A DNA stretch of 64,000 nt from Alphaproteobacteria bacterium (GCA_002401965.1 NVUR01000003.1:1-64000); one strand, 5' to 3'. Shown: positions 24,823 to 34,216, counted from the first letter of the stretch. Notes: generated by a model not told the origin, from the letters alone. Made by a program: numbers and translations.

Positions 24823-25625
24823 TGATACGCTTTCTTGCAGTTGCTGCCGTACTTCTATTTCCGTCTTTATCCTATGGCTGTGAATGCATGATATCGTTTC
24901 CTGATAATGAACAGGCTCTGTTGGATGAGGCTGCGTATTATGGGTATTTTGATGTGCTTGATGTTCAAATGCCGGATTGGTCAGGCGCTGCGCCCCGAAT
25001 ATTAAAGGCAACGCTTAAACCGGCGAAGCAATATGGTGAGACCCCACCTGATGTTTTAAAAATAACCAGTGATCTGTATACGAATTGCGGCAAAGTTGTG
25101 CAAAAGGACAAGCAAGAGCATTTGCTTGTTTTTAAGAATGATGGTGGATATTACCTGAAGGGGATATGTTCTGATTTATCAGAAAAGGCATGGGCTTCTT
25201 TTGATAAAGATGTCTTGGATTATAAAGCGTATTATAATTTTGCGACGACGTTGGATCATGAAAAACATGTACTTTCTCTCGATAAATTTAAAGAAATGTC
25301 GTACGAAGAAAATATCGTGATTTTGGATTTGCGCACTAAACAAGCATATGATGCAGGGCATATGAAGGGAGCATTGCATGTCGGTGCAGATATTACACAA
25401 AATATTTTGAAGAAACTTATCCCTTCGAAGGAAACCACAGTTTTAACATATTGTACGAACTCTCTTGTTTTGACGCGGATGATTGCACTGACGGATATTG
25501 TTTTTCCTCAGATTTATGCGCTTGGTTATCATAATATTTACAGTCTGCAATCAGCGACATTGGATAATGATTTTGATGATAAAAATCGTAGAGAAAAATT
25601 GAATTTTATTTATCCGGCAGAGTAA
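24822..25625 (+). CDS. secreted netrin-like (NTR/TIMP-like) plus rhodanese fusion protein
   Basis: 267 residues. A signal peptide (1-19) is followed at once by C20-E-C22, as in TIMP/netrin-like domains where a Cys-x-Cys begins the mature chain; N-C-G-K-V-V near 90 and G-I-C-S-D-L near 114 fit the conserved later cysteines of bacterial NTR proteins. A rhodanese-like domain (about 150-245) follows: V-I-L-D-L-R-T, A-G-H-M-K-G-A-L and the loop cysteine C211 in T-Y-C-T-N-S. It is translationally coupled to sucA. The NTR call is by motif only. A periplasmic sulfur or redox role is inferred. Confidence 0.72.
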   Translation: MIRFLAVAAVLLFPSLSYGCECMISFPDNEQALLDEAAYYGYFDVLDVQMPDWSGAAPRILKATLKPAKQYGETPPDVLKITSDLYTNCGKVVQKDKQEHLLVFKNDGGYYLKGICSDLSEKAWASFDKDVLDYKAYYNFATTLDHEKHVLSLDKFKEMSYEENIVILDLRTKQAYDAGHMKGALHVGADITQNILKKLIPSKETTVLTYCTNSLVLTRMIALTDIVFPQIYALGYHNIYSLQSATLDNDFDDKNRREKLNFIYPAE

Positions 25626-25652
25626 TATTTCTTCTTATGGAGGAGGATTGTT

Positions 25653-26063
25653 CTATGCGCTTTGTGCTATATCGTAATCTGGACAAATTTTGGATAATGT
25701 TCTATTGATATGTTGTGTCATCCGCGTAAAAACAGTTTCAAGAAAATAGTCTGAGGTATCTTCTCTTTCTGCTAAACGCTCAATCAGTTTTTCTGTACGT
25801 TTAATTAAGGCTTGTTGTCCTGCTTGCGGGTTCTGGATGAACTTTTGTGCTTGATGCTTTATAGGGGCAATTGCCCAAAAAGATAGGATAAAGTAAGCGT
25901 CTTCTTCTCTTCCTCTTTTAAGGAATGTGGTGAGGTTGAAATTAATCAGACTTAACCCGCGTATATCCATGTTTGCATCAATAATGGCATTTGCGCGCAT
26001 AATTTCGAACGGTGTTTTTATATTTGTGCCTTTGAATTGGCTTAGAGTTAATTTTGTACTCAT
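25653..26063 (-). CDS. unknown small cytoplasmic protein
   Basis: 136 residues, predicted alpha-helical with a basic, Gln-rich second half and no signal peptide. No family recognised. It points toward the rhodanese gene (convergent, 27 bases between) and away from thiE. It is the only minus-strand gene between sucA and sucB. Confidence 0.6.
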   Translation of the reverse strand: MSTKLTLSQFKGTNIKTPFEIMRANAIIDANMDIRGLSLINFNLTTFLKRGREEDAYFILSFWAIAPIKHQAQKFIQNPQAGQQALIKRTEKLIERLAEREDTSDYFLETVFTRMTQHINRTLSKICPDYDIAQSA

Positions 26064-26196
26064 GCTATTCTCTTATTTATCATAGTGCTGTACTTAAGGT
26101 TATAGAATATACAGAATTTACACTTAAAATAAAATAAATAAAATAGATAACAGCCTTTTCTTGACTTCATGGTGCTGGCTCTGCACTGTCATTTTT

Positions 26197-26835
26197 ATGA
26201 TGTACCGCAAGAATTTTGATCTTTCCATTTATTTTATAGCCGATTCGTCTGTATGTGCCGGGCGTGCGATCGAAGATGTTGTCGCAGCGGCAGTGAGAGG
26301 TGGAGCAACGATGGTGCAGCTTCGCAATAAGGTATGTACGCATGATATTGTTGCAGATGAAGCGCGGCGTGTGCAAAGTATCTTAGCCGATTCGAACGTG
26401 TCGTTTATTATCAATGATCATGTTGAACTGGCGGCAGACATTGGCGCAGACGGTGTCCATATCGGGCAAGAGGATATGAGTGCGAAAGAAGCTCGCCGCA
26501 TCATAGGCACGGATGCTATTCTCGGTTTAACGGCTTTTACCCGTACGCACTATGATGCACTTGATCCTGAAATTATTGATTATGTCGGAACGGGGCCGTT
26601 TCACGCGACGTTGACTAAGCCAGATAAATCAGTTCTGGGTGCAGATGGCTTTGCGGTGTTGGCGAAAACCTCACCTGTTCCTGTTGTCGGGATTGGCGGG
26701 GTTACGCCGGAAAATGCGGGTGATGTGATTGCAGCAGGCGCGCAGGGCGTTGCGATGATGCGCGCGGTGAGTGAAGCGGTTGATCCGAAAATCGCGGCGC
26801 GGCATTTTGTGAAAGCTGTGGAGTGCGCGCGATGA
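26197..26835 (+). CDS. thiE: thiamine-phosphate synthase
   Basis: 212 residues from the first of two adjacent ATGs; a TTG at 26161 would add 12 atypical residues. TIM-barrel with the ThiE signatures: V-Q-L-R-N-K, I-I-N-D-H-V-E-L-A, D-G-V-H-I-G-Q-E-D-M, G-T-G-P-F-H-A-T, and V-G-I-G-G-V near the end. It joins HMP pyrophosphate with thiazole phosphate. The stop overlaps the thiD start (ATGA). No TPP riboswitch is visible upstream. Confidence 0.92.
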   Translation: MMYRKNFDLSIYFIADSSVCAGRAIEDVVAAAVRGGATMVQLRNKVCTHDIVADEARRVQSILADSNVSFIINDHVELAADIGADGVHIGQEDMSAKEARRIIGTDAILGLTAFTRTHYDALDPEIIDYVGTGPFHATLTKPDKSVLGADGFAVLAKTSPVPVVGIGGVTPENAGDVIAAGAQGVAMMRAVSEAVDPKIAARHFVKAVECAR

Positions 26836-27647
26836 GCATGGTTTCAAACGCGTATATCCCCAATGTCTTATCAATCGCAGGATCTGATCCATCGGGCGGC
26901 GCAGGAATTCAGGCTGATCTTAAAACATTTGCGGCGTTGGATGTTTATGGCATGGCGGTGATTACGGCGCTGACGGCGCAAAATACGCAAGGGGTTAGCG
27001 GAGCGGTTGATGTGCCTGCGGCTTTTGTGACAGATCAATTGAACGCGGTGTTTGAGGATATAAGGGTGGACGCCCTTAAAATCGGTATGCTGGGCAACGC
27101 CGATATTGTGCATGCCGTGGCAGATGCGATTGAAAAGTATCAGCCGAATAATATTGTTCTTGATCCTGTTATGGTTTCGACCAGCAATGATACATTGATT
27201 TCTTCTGATGCGATAGAGGCGATGAAGACGCGCCTTTTCCCGTTGGCGAATGTTGTAACGCCGAATATTCCTGAGGCTGAAAAACTGGCGCGGAAGGTCG
27301 TTATTGATATGGAACGCGCGGCGCAGGACTTGTTGAATTTGAATGTAGAGGCTGTATTCTTAAAGGGTGGACACTTAAAGGGCAGCGTTGCACAGGATGT
27401 TCTTGCCTATGATGGCGGCACAAAAACTTATGAAATGCCGCGGGTGGATACGAAAAATACGCATGGAACAGGGTGTACGTTATCCTCTGCGATTGCCGCG
27501 TATTTGGCACGTGGTTTTACATTAGAAGAATCGGTCGAATCGGCTAAAATATATATTACAGCGGCACTTAATCATGCGGATGAACTTGATGTTGGGCGCG
27601 GGTATGGTCCTGTGCATCATGGATACAGCAAGAGGATGCATTCATGA
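26832..27647 (+). CDS. thiD: hydroxymethylpyrimidine (phosphate) kinase
   Basis: 271 residues from the ATG that overlaps the thiE stop; a GTG nine bases earlier is less likely. Ribokinase-fold: I-A-G-S-D-P-S-G-G-A-G-I-Q-A-D-L at the N-terminus, D-P-V-M-V-S in the middle and T-H-G-T-G-C-T-L-S-S with the catalytic Asp-like anion hole region at the end. Phosphorylates HMP and HMP-P to supply ThiE. The 3' end overlaps the transporter gene by 4 bases. Confidence 0.94.
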   Translation: MSMVSNAYIPNVLSIAGSDPSGGAGIQADLKTFAALDVYGMAVITALTAQNTQGVSGAVDVPAAFVTDQLNAVFEDIRVDALKIGMLGNADIVHAVADAIEKYQPNNIVLDPVMVSTSNDTLISSDAIEAMKTRLFPLANVVTPNIPEAEKLARKVVIDMERAAQDLLNLNVEAVFLKGGHLKGSVAQDVLAYDGGTKTYEMPRVDTKNTHGTGCTLSSAIAAYLARGFTLEESVESAKIYITAALNHADELDVGRGYGPVHHGYSKRMHS

Positions 27648-28543
27648 AAGACCTTGTAGTATGTAATTTTAATGTGGTTATGCTACTGAGTGTTGTCTTG
27701 GGGCTTGTTCTGCCCGGATTAGAATATTTGCCTAAATCTTCCGCTATAATTTTGATTTCTATAGCAATATTCTTTTCTTGCTCCAATGTAACAATGGATG
27801 AATTGCGCCATACGAATGTTAAATCATCTGTTGTTTTTTACATTGTCCGGTTTCTATTTTTTCCTGTGCCGCTATATTATGCCGCGCTTTATTTGGTGCC
27901 GGATTACGCGATGGGCGTTTTATTGATTGCGTGTACACCTGTCGGGGCATCGGCAACGTCAGTGGCGGTGTTAATACGGGCAAATTCGTCTTTGGCTTTA
28001 TCCGCGACCGTTATAACAAATGCTCTTGCACCTTTTGTTACCCCGTCCCTCATATTCCTGTTGGGGAATGATGCCATAGAGATCAATATTGCTCAATTGT
28101 TCATGACCTTGGGGCTGGGTATTTTCTTGCCCGCAGCATTATATTTTGGCGTTGTACGTAAGTATGAAGTGCTGAAAACCTATGTGCGGCGGGAGGCTCG
28201 TTTCTTTTCTACGGTTTGTATTGCAGGAATGATTGCTGTCGTTACGGCGCTGGAAAAAGATTATATACTGAATAATATTGGCGAAGTTTTTTACATGACG
28301 CTGGTTGGCAGCGTGTTATTCGCGCTTTTATATGCAGTGTCATGGGTGTTTTCCTTGCGTATGGGGCTGGTTGATCGAAAAACATATATGGTGTGCTCTG
28401 GCGTTAATAATACAGGGATTAGCTCCGGCTTGGCGTTGCTCTATTTCTCACCGGTGACTGTTTTGTTCACGATTGTTGCGGAGATCCCATGGATATTAGG
28501 GGTTCTTGTGCTTAAAAAATATGCGGATTATTGCGATGAATGA
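27644..28543 (+). CDS. bile acid:sodium symporter (BASS) family transporter
   Basis: 299 residues with eight to ten hydrophobic helices. Conserved features of the BASS family are visible: A-C-T-P-V-G-A-S-A-T-S-V around residue 105 and S-G-V-N-N-T-G-I-S-S-G around 250, matching the two crossover regions. It is sandwiched between thiD and thiL with short overlaps at both ends. Because no thiC or thiG is nearby, an inferred role is uptake of a thiamine precursor or related compound. The substrate cannot be read from the sequence. Confidence 0.82.
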   Translation: MKDLVVCNFNVVMLLSVVLGLVLPGLEYLPKSSAIILISIAIFFSCSNVTMDELRHTNVKSSVVFYIVRFLFFPVPLYYAALYLVPDYAMGVLLIACTPVGASATSVAVLIRANSSLALSATVITNALAPFVTPSLIFLLGNDAIEINIAQLFMTLGLGIFLPAALYFGVVRKYEVLKTYVRREARFFSTVCIAGMIAVVTALEKDYILNNIGEVFYMTLVGSVLFALLYAVSWVFSLRMGLVDRKTYMVCSGVNNTGISSGLALLYFSPVTVLFTIVAEIPWILGVLVLKKYADYCDE

Positions 28544-29504
28544 ATTCGAGATGATAGAGCGTTATTTTTTGCCTCTAACGCGCGGGCATGCGGGGGCGGG
28601 GGGATTGCGCGATGATGCGGCGGTTTTGGGTATCCCTGATGGGCATGAGTTGGTTGTGACCAGTGATACGCTCAACGAGAATGTGCATTTTCTGGCAGGG
28701 GAGTTGCCTTCCAATGTTGCACGTAAAGCGTTGCGGGTGAATTTATCTGATTTGGCGGCGATGGGGGCAACGCCATTATGCTATCAGTTGAATATAGCAT
28801 TTCCGAAAAAGCCTGATGAGGCTTGGTTGGCGGCGTTTTCTAAGGCTCTGGAGGAGGATAACGAGGCTTATGGTGTGTTTTGCTCTGGCGGAGATACGAC
28901 ATCAATTAAGGGGGAGTATTTGTCGATTTCTATGACGGCGATGGGCATTGTACCGAAGGGGAAGGCTGTTCGTCGCTCCGGCGCGCAAAATGGTGATTAT
29001 ATTGTGCTGACGGGGGCTGTCGGTGATGCGTATTTGGGGCTGAAAACCTTACAAGAGGGTCTTGATGTGCGGGCGTATGGGGGGGCAGTGTCCAGATATC
29101 AGATTCCATGTCCACGTATGAATATTGAAGGAATTGTGCGTCAATATGCACATGCGGCGGCAGATATTTCGGATGGCTTGCTTGCTGATTGTATGCATAT
29201 TGCGAATGCATCGGGGATGGGCGCGGAAATAGATCTCCAAAAAATGGTGTTTTCAGAAGACGTACAGTGTGCTTTGGATGATGGAATAATAATGTTGGAA
29301 GATGTGTTAAAAGGGGGTGATGATTATGAGCTGATTTTGGCTGTTTCGCCAGAAAACGCACCGTTAATGATTCGTGAATTGAAAAAAAATGATTTAAATC
29401 CAATGATTATAGGGTTTTTCAGAAGTCAGACATTATCTTTGTCTATTTTAAATACGAGAACGCTACGTATCGATGGTAAAAACCTTGGCTGGAAACACTT
29501 TTAG
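28536..29504 (+). CDS. thiL: thiamine-monophosphate kinase
   Basis: 322 residues from M-N-E-F-E-M-I-E, overlapping the transporter by 8 bases. AIR synthase-like fold: D-D-A-A-V-L near residue 30, V-T-S-D-T-L, S-D-L-A-A-M-G-A-T-P near 73-82, G-G-D-T-T, D-I-S-D-G-L and G-G-D-D-Y-E-L. It makes thiamine diphosphate, the cofactor of SucA encoded just upstream. In many alphaproteobacteria thiL sits beside nusB; here it is inside the 2-oxoglutarate dehydrogenase region. Confidence 0.94.
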   Translation: MNEFEMIERYFLPLTRGHAGAGGLRDDAAVLGIPDGHELVVTSDTLNENVHFLAGELPSNVARKALRVNLSDLAAMGATPLCYQLNIAFPKKPDEAWLAAFSKALEEDNEAYGVFCSGGDTTSIKGEYLSISMTAMGIVPKGKAVRRSGAQNGDYIVLTGAVGDAYLGLKTLQEGLDVRAYGGAVSRYQIPCPRMNIEGIVRQYAHAAADISDGLLADCMHIANASGMGAEIDLQKMVFSEDVQCALDDGIIMLEDVLKGGDDYELILAVSPENAPLMIRELKKNDLNPMIIGFFRSQTLSLSILNTRTLRIDGKNLGWKHF

Positions 29505-29726
29505 CGATATTTGTTGTTAGTGTACGTGTTTTGTGATTTTTTGCTTTTTCAACATCAGCTTTCCCATATTATTTTAACGTGATTTATAGGCGATATTTTG
29601 CGTATTTATCATTGCACTGCCCCACGTCTTTGCTTACATTAAGGGTGGTAATATGTTCTATATATGTATAGAAAGCCAAAATATATATTTCAGATGATAA
29701 AATAATTAAAAGAAAGCATCATTATT

Positions 29727-30947
29727 ATGACCCAAATCGTTGTTCCCACACTTGGTGAATCCGTTGCAGAAGCGACTGTCGCGCAATGGCTGAAAAAAGT
29801 AGGTGAAGCCGTAAAAGCGGATGAGCCGATTGTAGAGCTGGAAACCGATAAGGTTACATTGGAAGTGAATGCGCCGATGGATGGTGTTATTACCAGTATT
29901 TCCGTTGCTGAAGGTGAAACGGTAGAAGTTGGTGTTGTCCTTGCTGAATTGAAAGCCGGAGCTGTTGCGAATGGCGCGGCACCTGCTGCGAAGAAAGAAG
30001 ATAGCGCGCCTGCGAAGGCTGCTGCTGCTCCCGTTGCGGAGAAAGTAGCCAGCACATCGGCCGATCCGAAAACATCTCCTGCAGTGCGTAAATTGATTAA
30101 CGATAATAATCTGGATGCTACGGCTATTCCTGCAAGTGGTAAAGATGGACGTATTACGAAGGAAGACGTTCAAAAGGCTATGGCTTCTGGTGGTGCTTCT
30201 AAAGCTCCTGCTGCTGCGGCATCTTCTGCGCCTGCTGCGACAGGCCCGCGTGAAGAGCGTGTTAAAATGTCGAAATTACGCAAGGTGATTGCGCGTCGTT
30301 TGAAAGAGGCACAGAACAATGCGGCGATGTTAACGACATTTAATGAAGTTGATATGGGTCCTGTAATGGCGCTGCGCGGTGAATATAAGGAAATATTCGA
30401 AAAACGTCATGGTGTTAAACTTGGTTTCATGTCGTTCTTTATTAAGGCGGCAGTTCAGGCATTGAAAGAGTTTCCTGCGATTAATGCGGAAATTGATGGC
30501 GATGATATTATTTACAAAAATTATTATAATATCGGTGTTGCTGTTTCTACGCCGCAAGGTCTTGTTGTTCCTGTTATCCGTGATTGTGATCAGTTGAGCA
30601 TGGCAGAAATCGAAGCCAAAATCGTTGGTTTTGGTAAAGCGGCGCGTGATGGAAAATTGACGATGGATGATATGACAGGTGGCACATATACGATTACGAA
30701 TGGCGGCGTGTTTGGATCACTGATGTCCACACCGATTTTGAATGCACCGCAGTCCGGTATTCTTGGTATGCATACAATCCAGAAACGCCCGATGGTGATG
30801 AAGGATGGCTCAATCGAGGCACGCCCGATGATGTATTTGGCGCAGTCTTATGATCATCGCATTGTTGATGGGCGTGAAGCGGTTAGCTCCCTCGTACGGA
30901 TGAAGCAAGCCCTTGAAGATCCACAAAGATTGCTTTTGGATGTTTAA
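29727..30947 (+). CDS. sucB: 2-oxoglutarate dehydrogenase E2 (dihydrolipoyl succinyltransferase)
   Basis: 406 residues. An N-terminal lipoyl domain carries the lipoylated lysine K42 (E-T-D-K-V). An Ala/Pro/Lys linker leads to the E3-binding domain (about 112-150, S-P-A-V-R-K-L) and the catalytic core ending in S-Y-D-H-R-I-V-D-G. It transfers succinyl to CoA. It has a 222-base upstream gap, so its own promoter is likely. A strong terminator follows, so lpdA is transcribed separately. Confidence 0.97.
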   Translation: MTQIVVPTLGESVAEATVAQWLKKVGEAVKADEPIVELETDKVTLEVNAPMDGVITSISVAEGETVEVGVVLAELKAGAVANGAAPAAKKEDSAPAKAAAAPVAEKVASTSADPKTSPAVRKLINDNNLDATAIPASGKDGRITKEDVQKAMASGGASKAPAAAASSAPAATGPREERVKMSKLRKVIARRLKEAQNNAAMLTTFNEVDMGPVMALRGEYKEIFEKRHGVKLGFMSFFIKAAVQALKEFPAINAEIDGDDIIYKNYYNIGVAVSTPQGLVVPVIRDCDQLSMAEIEAKIVGFGKAARDGKLTMDDMTGGTYTITNGGVFGSLMSTPILNAPQSGILGMHTIQKRPMVMKDGSIEARPMMYLAQSYDHRIVDGREAVSSLVRMKQALEDPQRLLLDV

Positions 30948-30976
30948 GTCGCGTTAGTCTTAGGTACAAAAATTAG

Positions 30977-31010
30977 AAACCCCGTCCAATTGTTTATGGC
31001 GGGGTTTTGT
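30977..31010 (+). terminator. intrinsic terminator after sucB
   Basis: AAACCCCG (30977-30984) pairs with CGGGGTTT (31000-31007). An inner CCA/TGG extends the stem past a one-base bulge. Ts follow. Confidence 0.87.
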
Positions 31011-31045
31011 TTTGAGCCTCAAGCCCTTTGTTTTAGAGCTTTAAT

Positions 31046-31627
31046 TTATTCCTCAATGGATTTTTGTAGAGATTGAATACGTTGCTTTGTCATATCGTAT
31101 AGGCAAATTTTGTATTTATACTCTGCTAATAAAGGGGCATCAGGATTAATGAAATGTTCTTTTAGACGACGACATTCAAGCTCACGAGATTGCTTAAAAA
31201 TTTGTGTACTCTCTATATGCATTTTGGCGAGTTCATTCATTTTTCCAGTATGGCGATGCATATCAAGGACTATTTTTTGCTCCCTTGCGACATTATCGCG
31301 TATAGCTTGTTGCTTGAGTGCTTTTTCTAGAGGGCCGCTGGATGATTTGACCCTTTTACCGCTAGGTGATTTAAAAGATGGTTCTGGTTCGGGCTTTGTT
31401 TTTTCTTTCAAGTATCCAGGGATGATGTATGGCTTGGTTTTGACAATGTCTATTAATTCTTCTGCGATCATTACTCTAATATTATCAATTTTTACGTTTT
31501 CAATAGCAAGGCATACTGAAATACCGCTGTCTGTTTCCGCATTTGCAAAACAGTCATTGATTGGGTTTTTTGCCTGCACATTATTGGAAATAATAATTAA
31601 GCTGAACAAGAATAATATACGTAACAT
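31046..31627 (-). CDS. secreted LprI-like (DUF1311-type) protein
   Basis: 193 residues from the ATG preceded by AAAGG seven bases upstream (a GTG one codon earlier is also possible). Signal peptide about 1-20, cleavage after V-Q-A. The mature part begins with two cysteines about 14 apart. The end has the arrangement R-E-L-E-C, a gap, then K-I-C-L-Y-D-M-T-K-Q-R-I-Q-S-L. That C-terminal pattern resembles the lysozyme-inhibitor LprI/DUF1311 family. The middle Lys/Pro/Ser segment is extra. The call is tentative. Confidence 0.6.
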   Translation of the reverse strand: MLRILFLFSLIIISNNVQAKNPINDCFANAETDSGISVCLAIENVKIDNIRVMIAEELIDIVKTKPYIIPGYLKEKTKPEPEPSFKSPSGKRVKSSSGPLEKALKQQAIRDNVAREQKIVLDMHRHTGKMNELAKMHIESTQIFKQSRELECRRLKEHFINPDAPLLAEYKYKICLYDMTKQRIQSLQKSIEE

Positions 31628-31679
31628 CACAAACCTTTTTGTAAATTTAATGTTGAATAGAGGTCAGTATAAACAGTTC

Positions 31680-32630
31680 TTATCTTAAATCTATGATTTT
31701 ATGTGTTTCGAGTTGTGCCAAAGCCTTTGCACCCCAGTCATCACGGCACTTATCGCGATCACCTATATGCAGGGATGTATAACCCGCACCGATCATATTG
31801 ACGAATTCACGTGATGTTGGGGTTTGGCTGGAATAGAGGTAATCTTTATCAATTTTCAGTCCATAACGCGCACAGGTTAGCAACAGGCGATTAAGGGGTT
31901 GTAACATTGGTTCGTATTTATTTTGAAGGCTGGATATATCATGGGCTTGTTCTTGCCGTAACCCGACCGAGCGTTGCGGTTGTGCCAGCAGGAAATTATA
32001 TTGCCCTAAGGCACTTTTGGCATAGCACGCGGCGAAAGATGTATCGATTGTTTGCTTTTCTATCATATTTATAAAGGTGGTCTGATTAATGTCGCTATGC
32101 TCCAGAGGAATATGCCGTATAGGGCGATGAATTTGCAGTAAGCTGTTGGGCGCGGGGGTGATGATCTGCGTAATGGTTTTTGCTTCACTATTTATCTCGT
32201 AAACCGAAATCCCTGCATTTAGAAGGATGGGGGTGGAGACATCATCAAAATAGGGCTTCATTTTTTGCCCTAATGGCGTGTCGTGTGTGCGTGCATCTGT
32301 GTAAATGTTTTTGATGCGCGCTTCGGCCATGACTTTGGCGCAATTCGGGCAGGGCAGGTCGGTGACGTAAATCGTGGCATTTTCGGTTGCAGGCGCGGCG
32401 CAAATTGCGGCGACTTCTGCATGTACGGTTGTGCTGGCGTTGCCTAGTTTTTTATTCTGGCCAATGTGATTTTCCAATGTGTCAGGCCAGAAATTTGATT
32501 TGACGATTTCGTAATGCTGGGCATTGCGATCGGTGCCAAAAATTAATGCCCCTACTTTGTGCGTCGGGTGCATGCTTTGCTGCTCTGCATCGCGGGCTAA
32601 TGCCATATAATCAAAATGATTTGTGTTCAT
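31680..32630 (-). CDS. cytidine/deoxycytidylate deaminase-fold protein with unknown C-terminal half
   Basis: 316 residues. The first 150 form a zinc deaminase domain: H70-A-E72 and P-C94-P-N-C97 supply the zinc ligands and catalytic glutamate. This pattern fits dCMP deaminase or related nucleotide deaminases. The C-terminal half (about 165-316) includes Y-N-F-L-L-A-Q near 213 and a conserved-looking S-L-H-I-G-D-R-D-K segment near 285, and matches no domain I know. It is transcribed away from lpdA. Substrate unknown. Confidence 0.8.
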   Translation of the reverse strand: MNTNHFDYMALARDAEQQSMHPTHKVGALIFGTDRNAQHYEIVKSNFWPDTLENHIGQNKKLGNASTTVHAEVAAICAAPATENATIYVTDLPCPNCAKVMAEARIKNIYTDARTHDTPLGQKMKPYFDDVSTPILLNAGISVYEINSEAKTITQIITPAPNSLLQIHRPIRHIPLEHSDINQTTFINMIEKQTIDTSFAACYAKSALGQYNFLLAQPQRSVGLRQEQAHDISSLQNKYEPMLQPLNRLLLTCARYGLKIDKDYLYSSQTPTSREFVNMIGAGYTSLHIGDRDKCRDDWGAKALAQLETHKIIDLR

Positions 32631-32803
32631 GGGTTTAAATTATATCTCATATTTTGCTTTCGCCATTATACCGAATCAGGGTTAATCCACCGTTAAAATA
32701 TGCGTTCACTTTAAATTGCAGGGGGTTTTCATTTCGCCTTGCATGCTTTATAAATCACAGCACTATATTCTTTATTCCTAATATCTAAGACAAGGCAGAA
32801 AAT

Positions 32804-34192
32804 ATGTCCGATAAATTTGATGTAATTATCATTGGTGCTGGCCCGGGTGGGTATGTTGCAGCGATCCGCTGTGCGCAGCTTGGTTTGAAAACCGCGATCG
32901 TGGAAAAGCGTAAAACACTTGGTGGGACATGCTTGAATATTGGTTGTATTCCGTCAAAGGCGTTGTTGTATGCCTCTGAAAAATTCGAGGAAGCAGAACA
33001 TCATATGGGTGATATCGGCGTTAAGGTAAGCCCGAAATTAGACCTGAAAGCGATGATGAAGCATAAGGCAGATGTTGTTTCAGATAACACCAAGGGCATT
33101 GAGTTCTTGATGAAGAAGAACAAGATTAAAAGCATTACCGGCACGGCAGAGATCGTTGCGGCGGGCAGTGTTAAAGTTGGCAAAATGACATATGAAGCCG
33201 ACAATATTATTATAGCCACCGGATCGGATGTTATTTCGCTGCCCGGTATTAAAATTGATGAGAAGAAAATTGTGTCTTCTACAGGCGCGTTAGAGCTTTC
33301 CTCTGTTCCGAAAAAGATGGTTGTTATTGGCGGCGGTGTTATCGGGTTGGAGCTTGGTACGGTTTGGCGTCGTTTGGGCGCAGAGGTTACTGTTGTTGAA
33401 TTTATGGATAATATTTTTCCGGGTATGGATAATGAAATCCGTAAAGAGGCGAAGAAGTTGTTCGCCAAGCAAGGGATTGAGTTCAAACTCTCCAGCAAGG
33501 TAACGGGCGCGAAAACATCTGCGAAAGGCGTTGATCTTACGGTTGAACCTGCCGCTGGTGGTAAGGCCGAGAAAATCAGTGCGGATATCGTTTTGATGGC
33601 AATCGGGCGTAAGCCTTATGTTGATGGGCTTGGTCTTGATAATGTTGGCGTTAAATTGAATGAGCGCGGGCAGATTGAAACCGATGAATTTTTCGAAACA
33701 TCAGTTGAAGGTATTTACGCTATTGGTGATGTTATTGCAGGGCCGATGCTGGCGCATAAAGCAGAAGACGAAGGCGTTGTCTTAGCTGAAATGTTGGCGG
33801 GGCAATCAGGGCATATTGATTATGACGCAATACCGGGCGTGGTTTATACGTGGCCGGAAATCGCAAGCGTTGGTAAAACCGAAGAGCAGCTTAAAGAAGC
33901 AGGCATTAAATATAAGTCCGGTAAATTCCCGTTCATGGCCAATGGTCGTGCACGTGCGATGAATGCAACGGATGGTTTTGTTAAAATTCTGGCAGACGCG
34001 GCGACGGATCGTGTTCTTGGCGCACATATGATTGGGCCGAATGTAGGAGAGCTGATCTCCGAAGTTGTCACGGTCATGGAATTTGAAGGCACAGCGGAAG
34101 ATATCGGACGTACATGTCACGCGCATCCGACATTGACGGAAGTTGTAAAGGAAGCCGCCCTCGCGGTTGATAAGCGTCAGCTTCATATGTAA
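32804..34192 (+). CDS. lpdA: dihydrolipoamide dehydrogenase (E3)
   Basis: 462 residues. FAD site G-A-G-P-G-G at 11-16, redox disulfide C43-L-N-I-G-C48, NAD site G-G-G-V-I-G-L-E, and C-terminal H-A-H-P-T-L-T-E with the catalytic His-Glu pair. Reoxidises the lipoyl group on SucB and probably on other E2 proteins. It stands alone with its own terminator downstream. Confidence 0.97.
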   Translation: MSDKFDVIIIGAGPGGYVAAIRCAQLGLKTAIVEKRKTLGGTCLNIGCIPSKALLYASEKFEEAEHHMGDIGVKVSPKLDLKAMMKHKADVVSDNTKGIEFLMKKNKIKSITGTAEIVAAGSVKVGKMTYEADNIIIATGSDVISLPGIKIDEKKIVSSTGALELSSVPKKMVVIGGGVIGLELGTVWRRLGAEVTVVEFMDNIFPGMDNEIRKEAKKLFAKQGIEFKLSSKVTGAKTSAKGVDLTVEPAAGGKAEKISADIVLMAIGRKPYVDGLGLDNVGVKLNERGQIETDEFFETSVEGIYAIGDVIAGPMLAHKAEDEGVVLAEMLAGQSGHIDYDAIPGVVYTWPEIASVGKTEEQLKEAGIKYKSGKFPFMANGRARAMNATDGFVKILADAATDRVLGAHMIGPNVGELISEVVTVMEFEGTAEDIGRTCHAHPTLTEVVKEAALAVDKRQLHM

Positions 34193-34216
34193 TCTTATTT
34201 TTTTATACGATGCGAA

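Noticed and set aside
26064..26196. Possible TPP riboswitch before thiE
   Set aside because: The region is AT-rich and lacks the CUGAGA core and the paired helices of the thi box.
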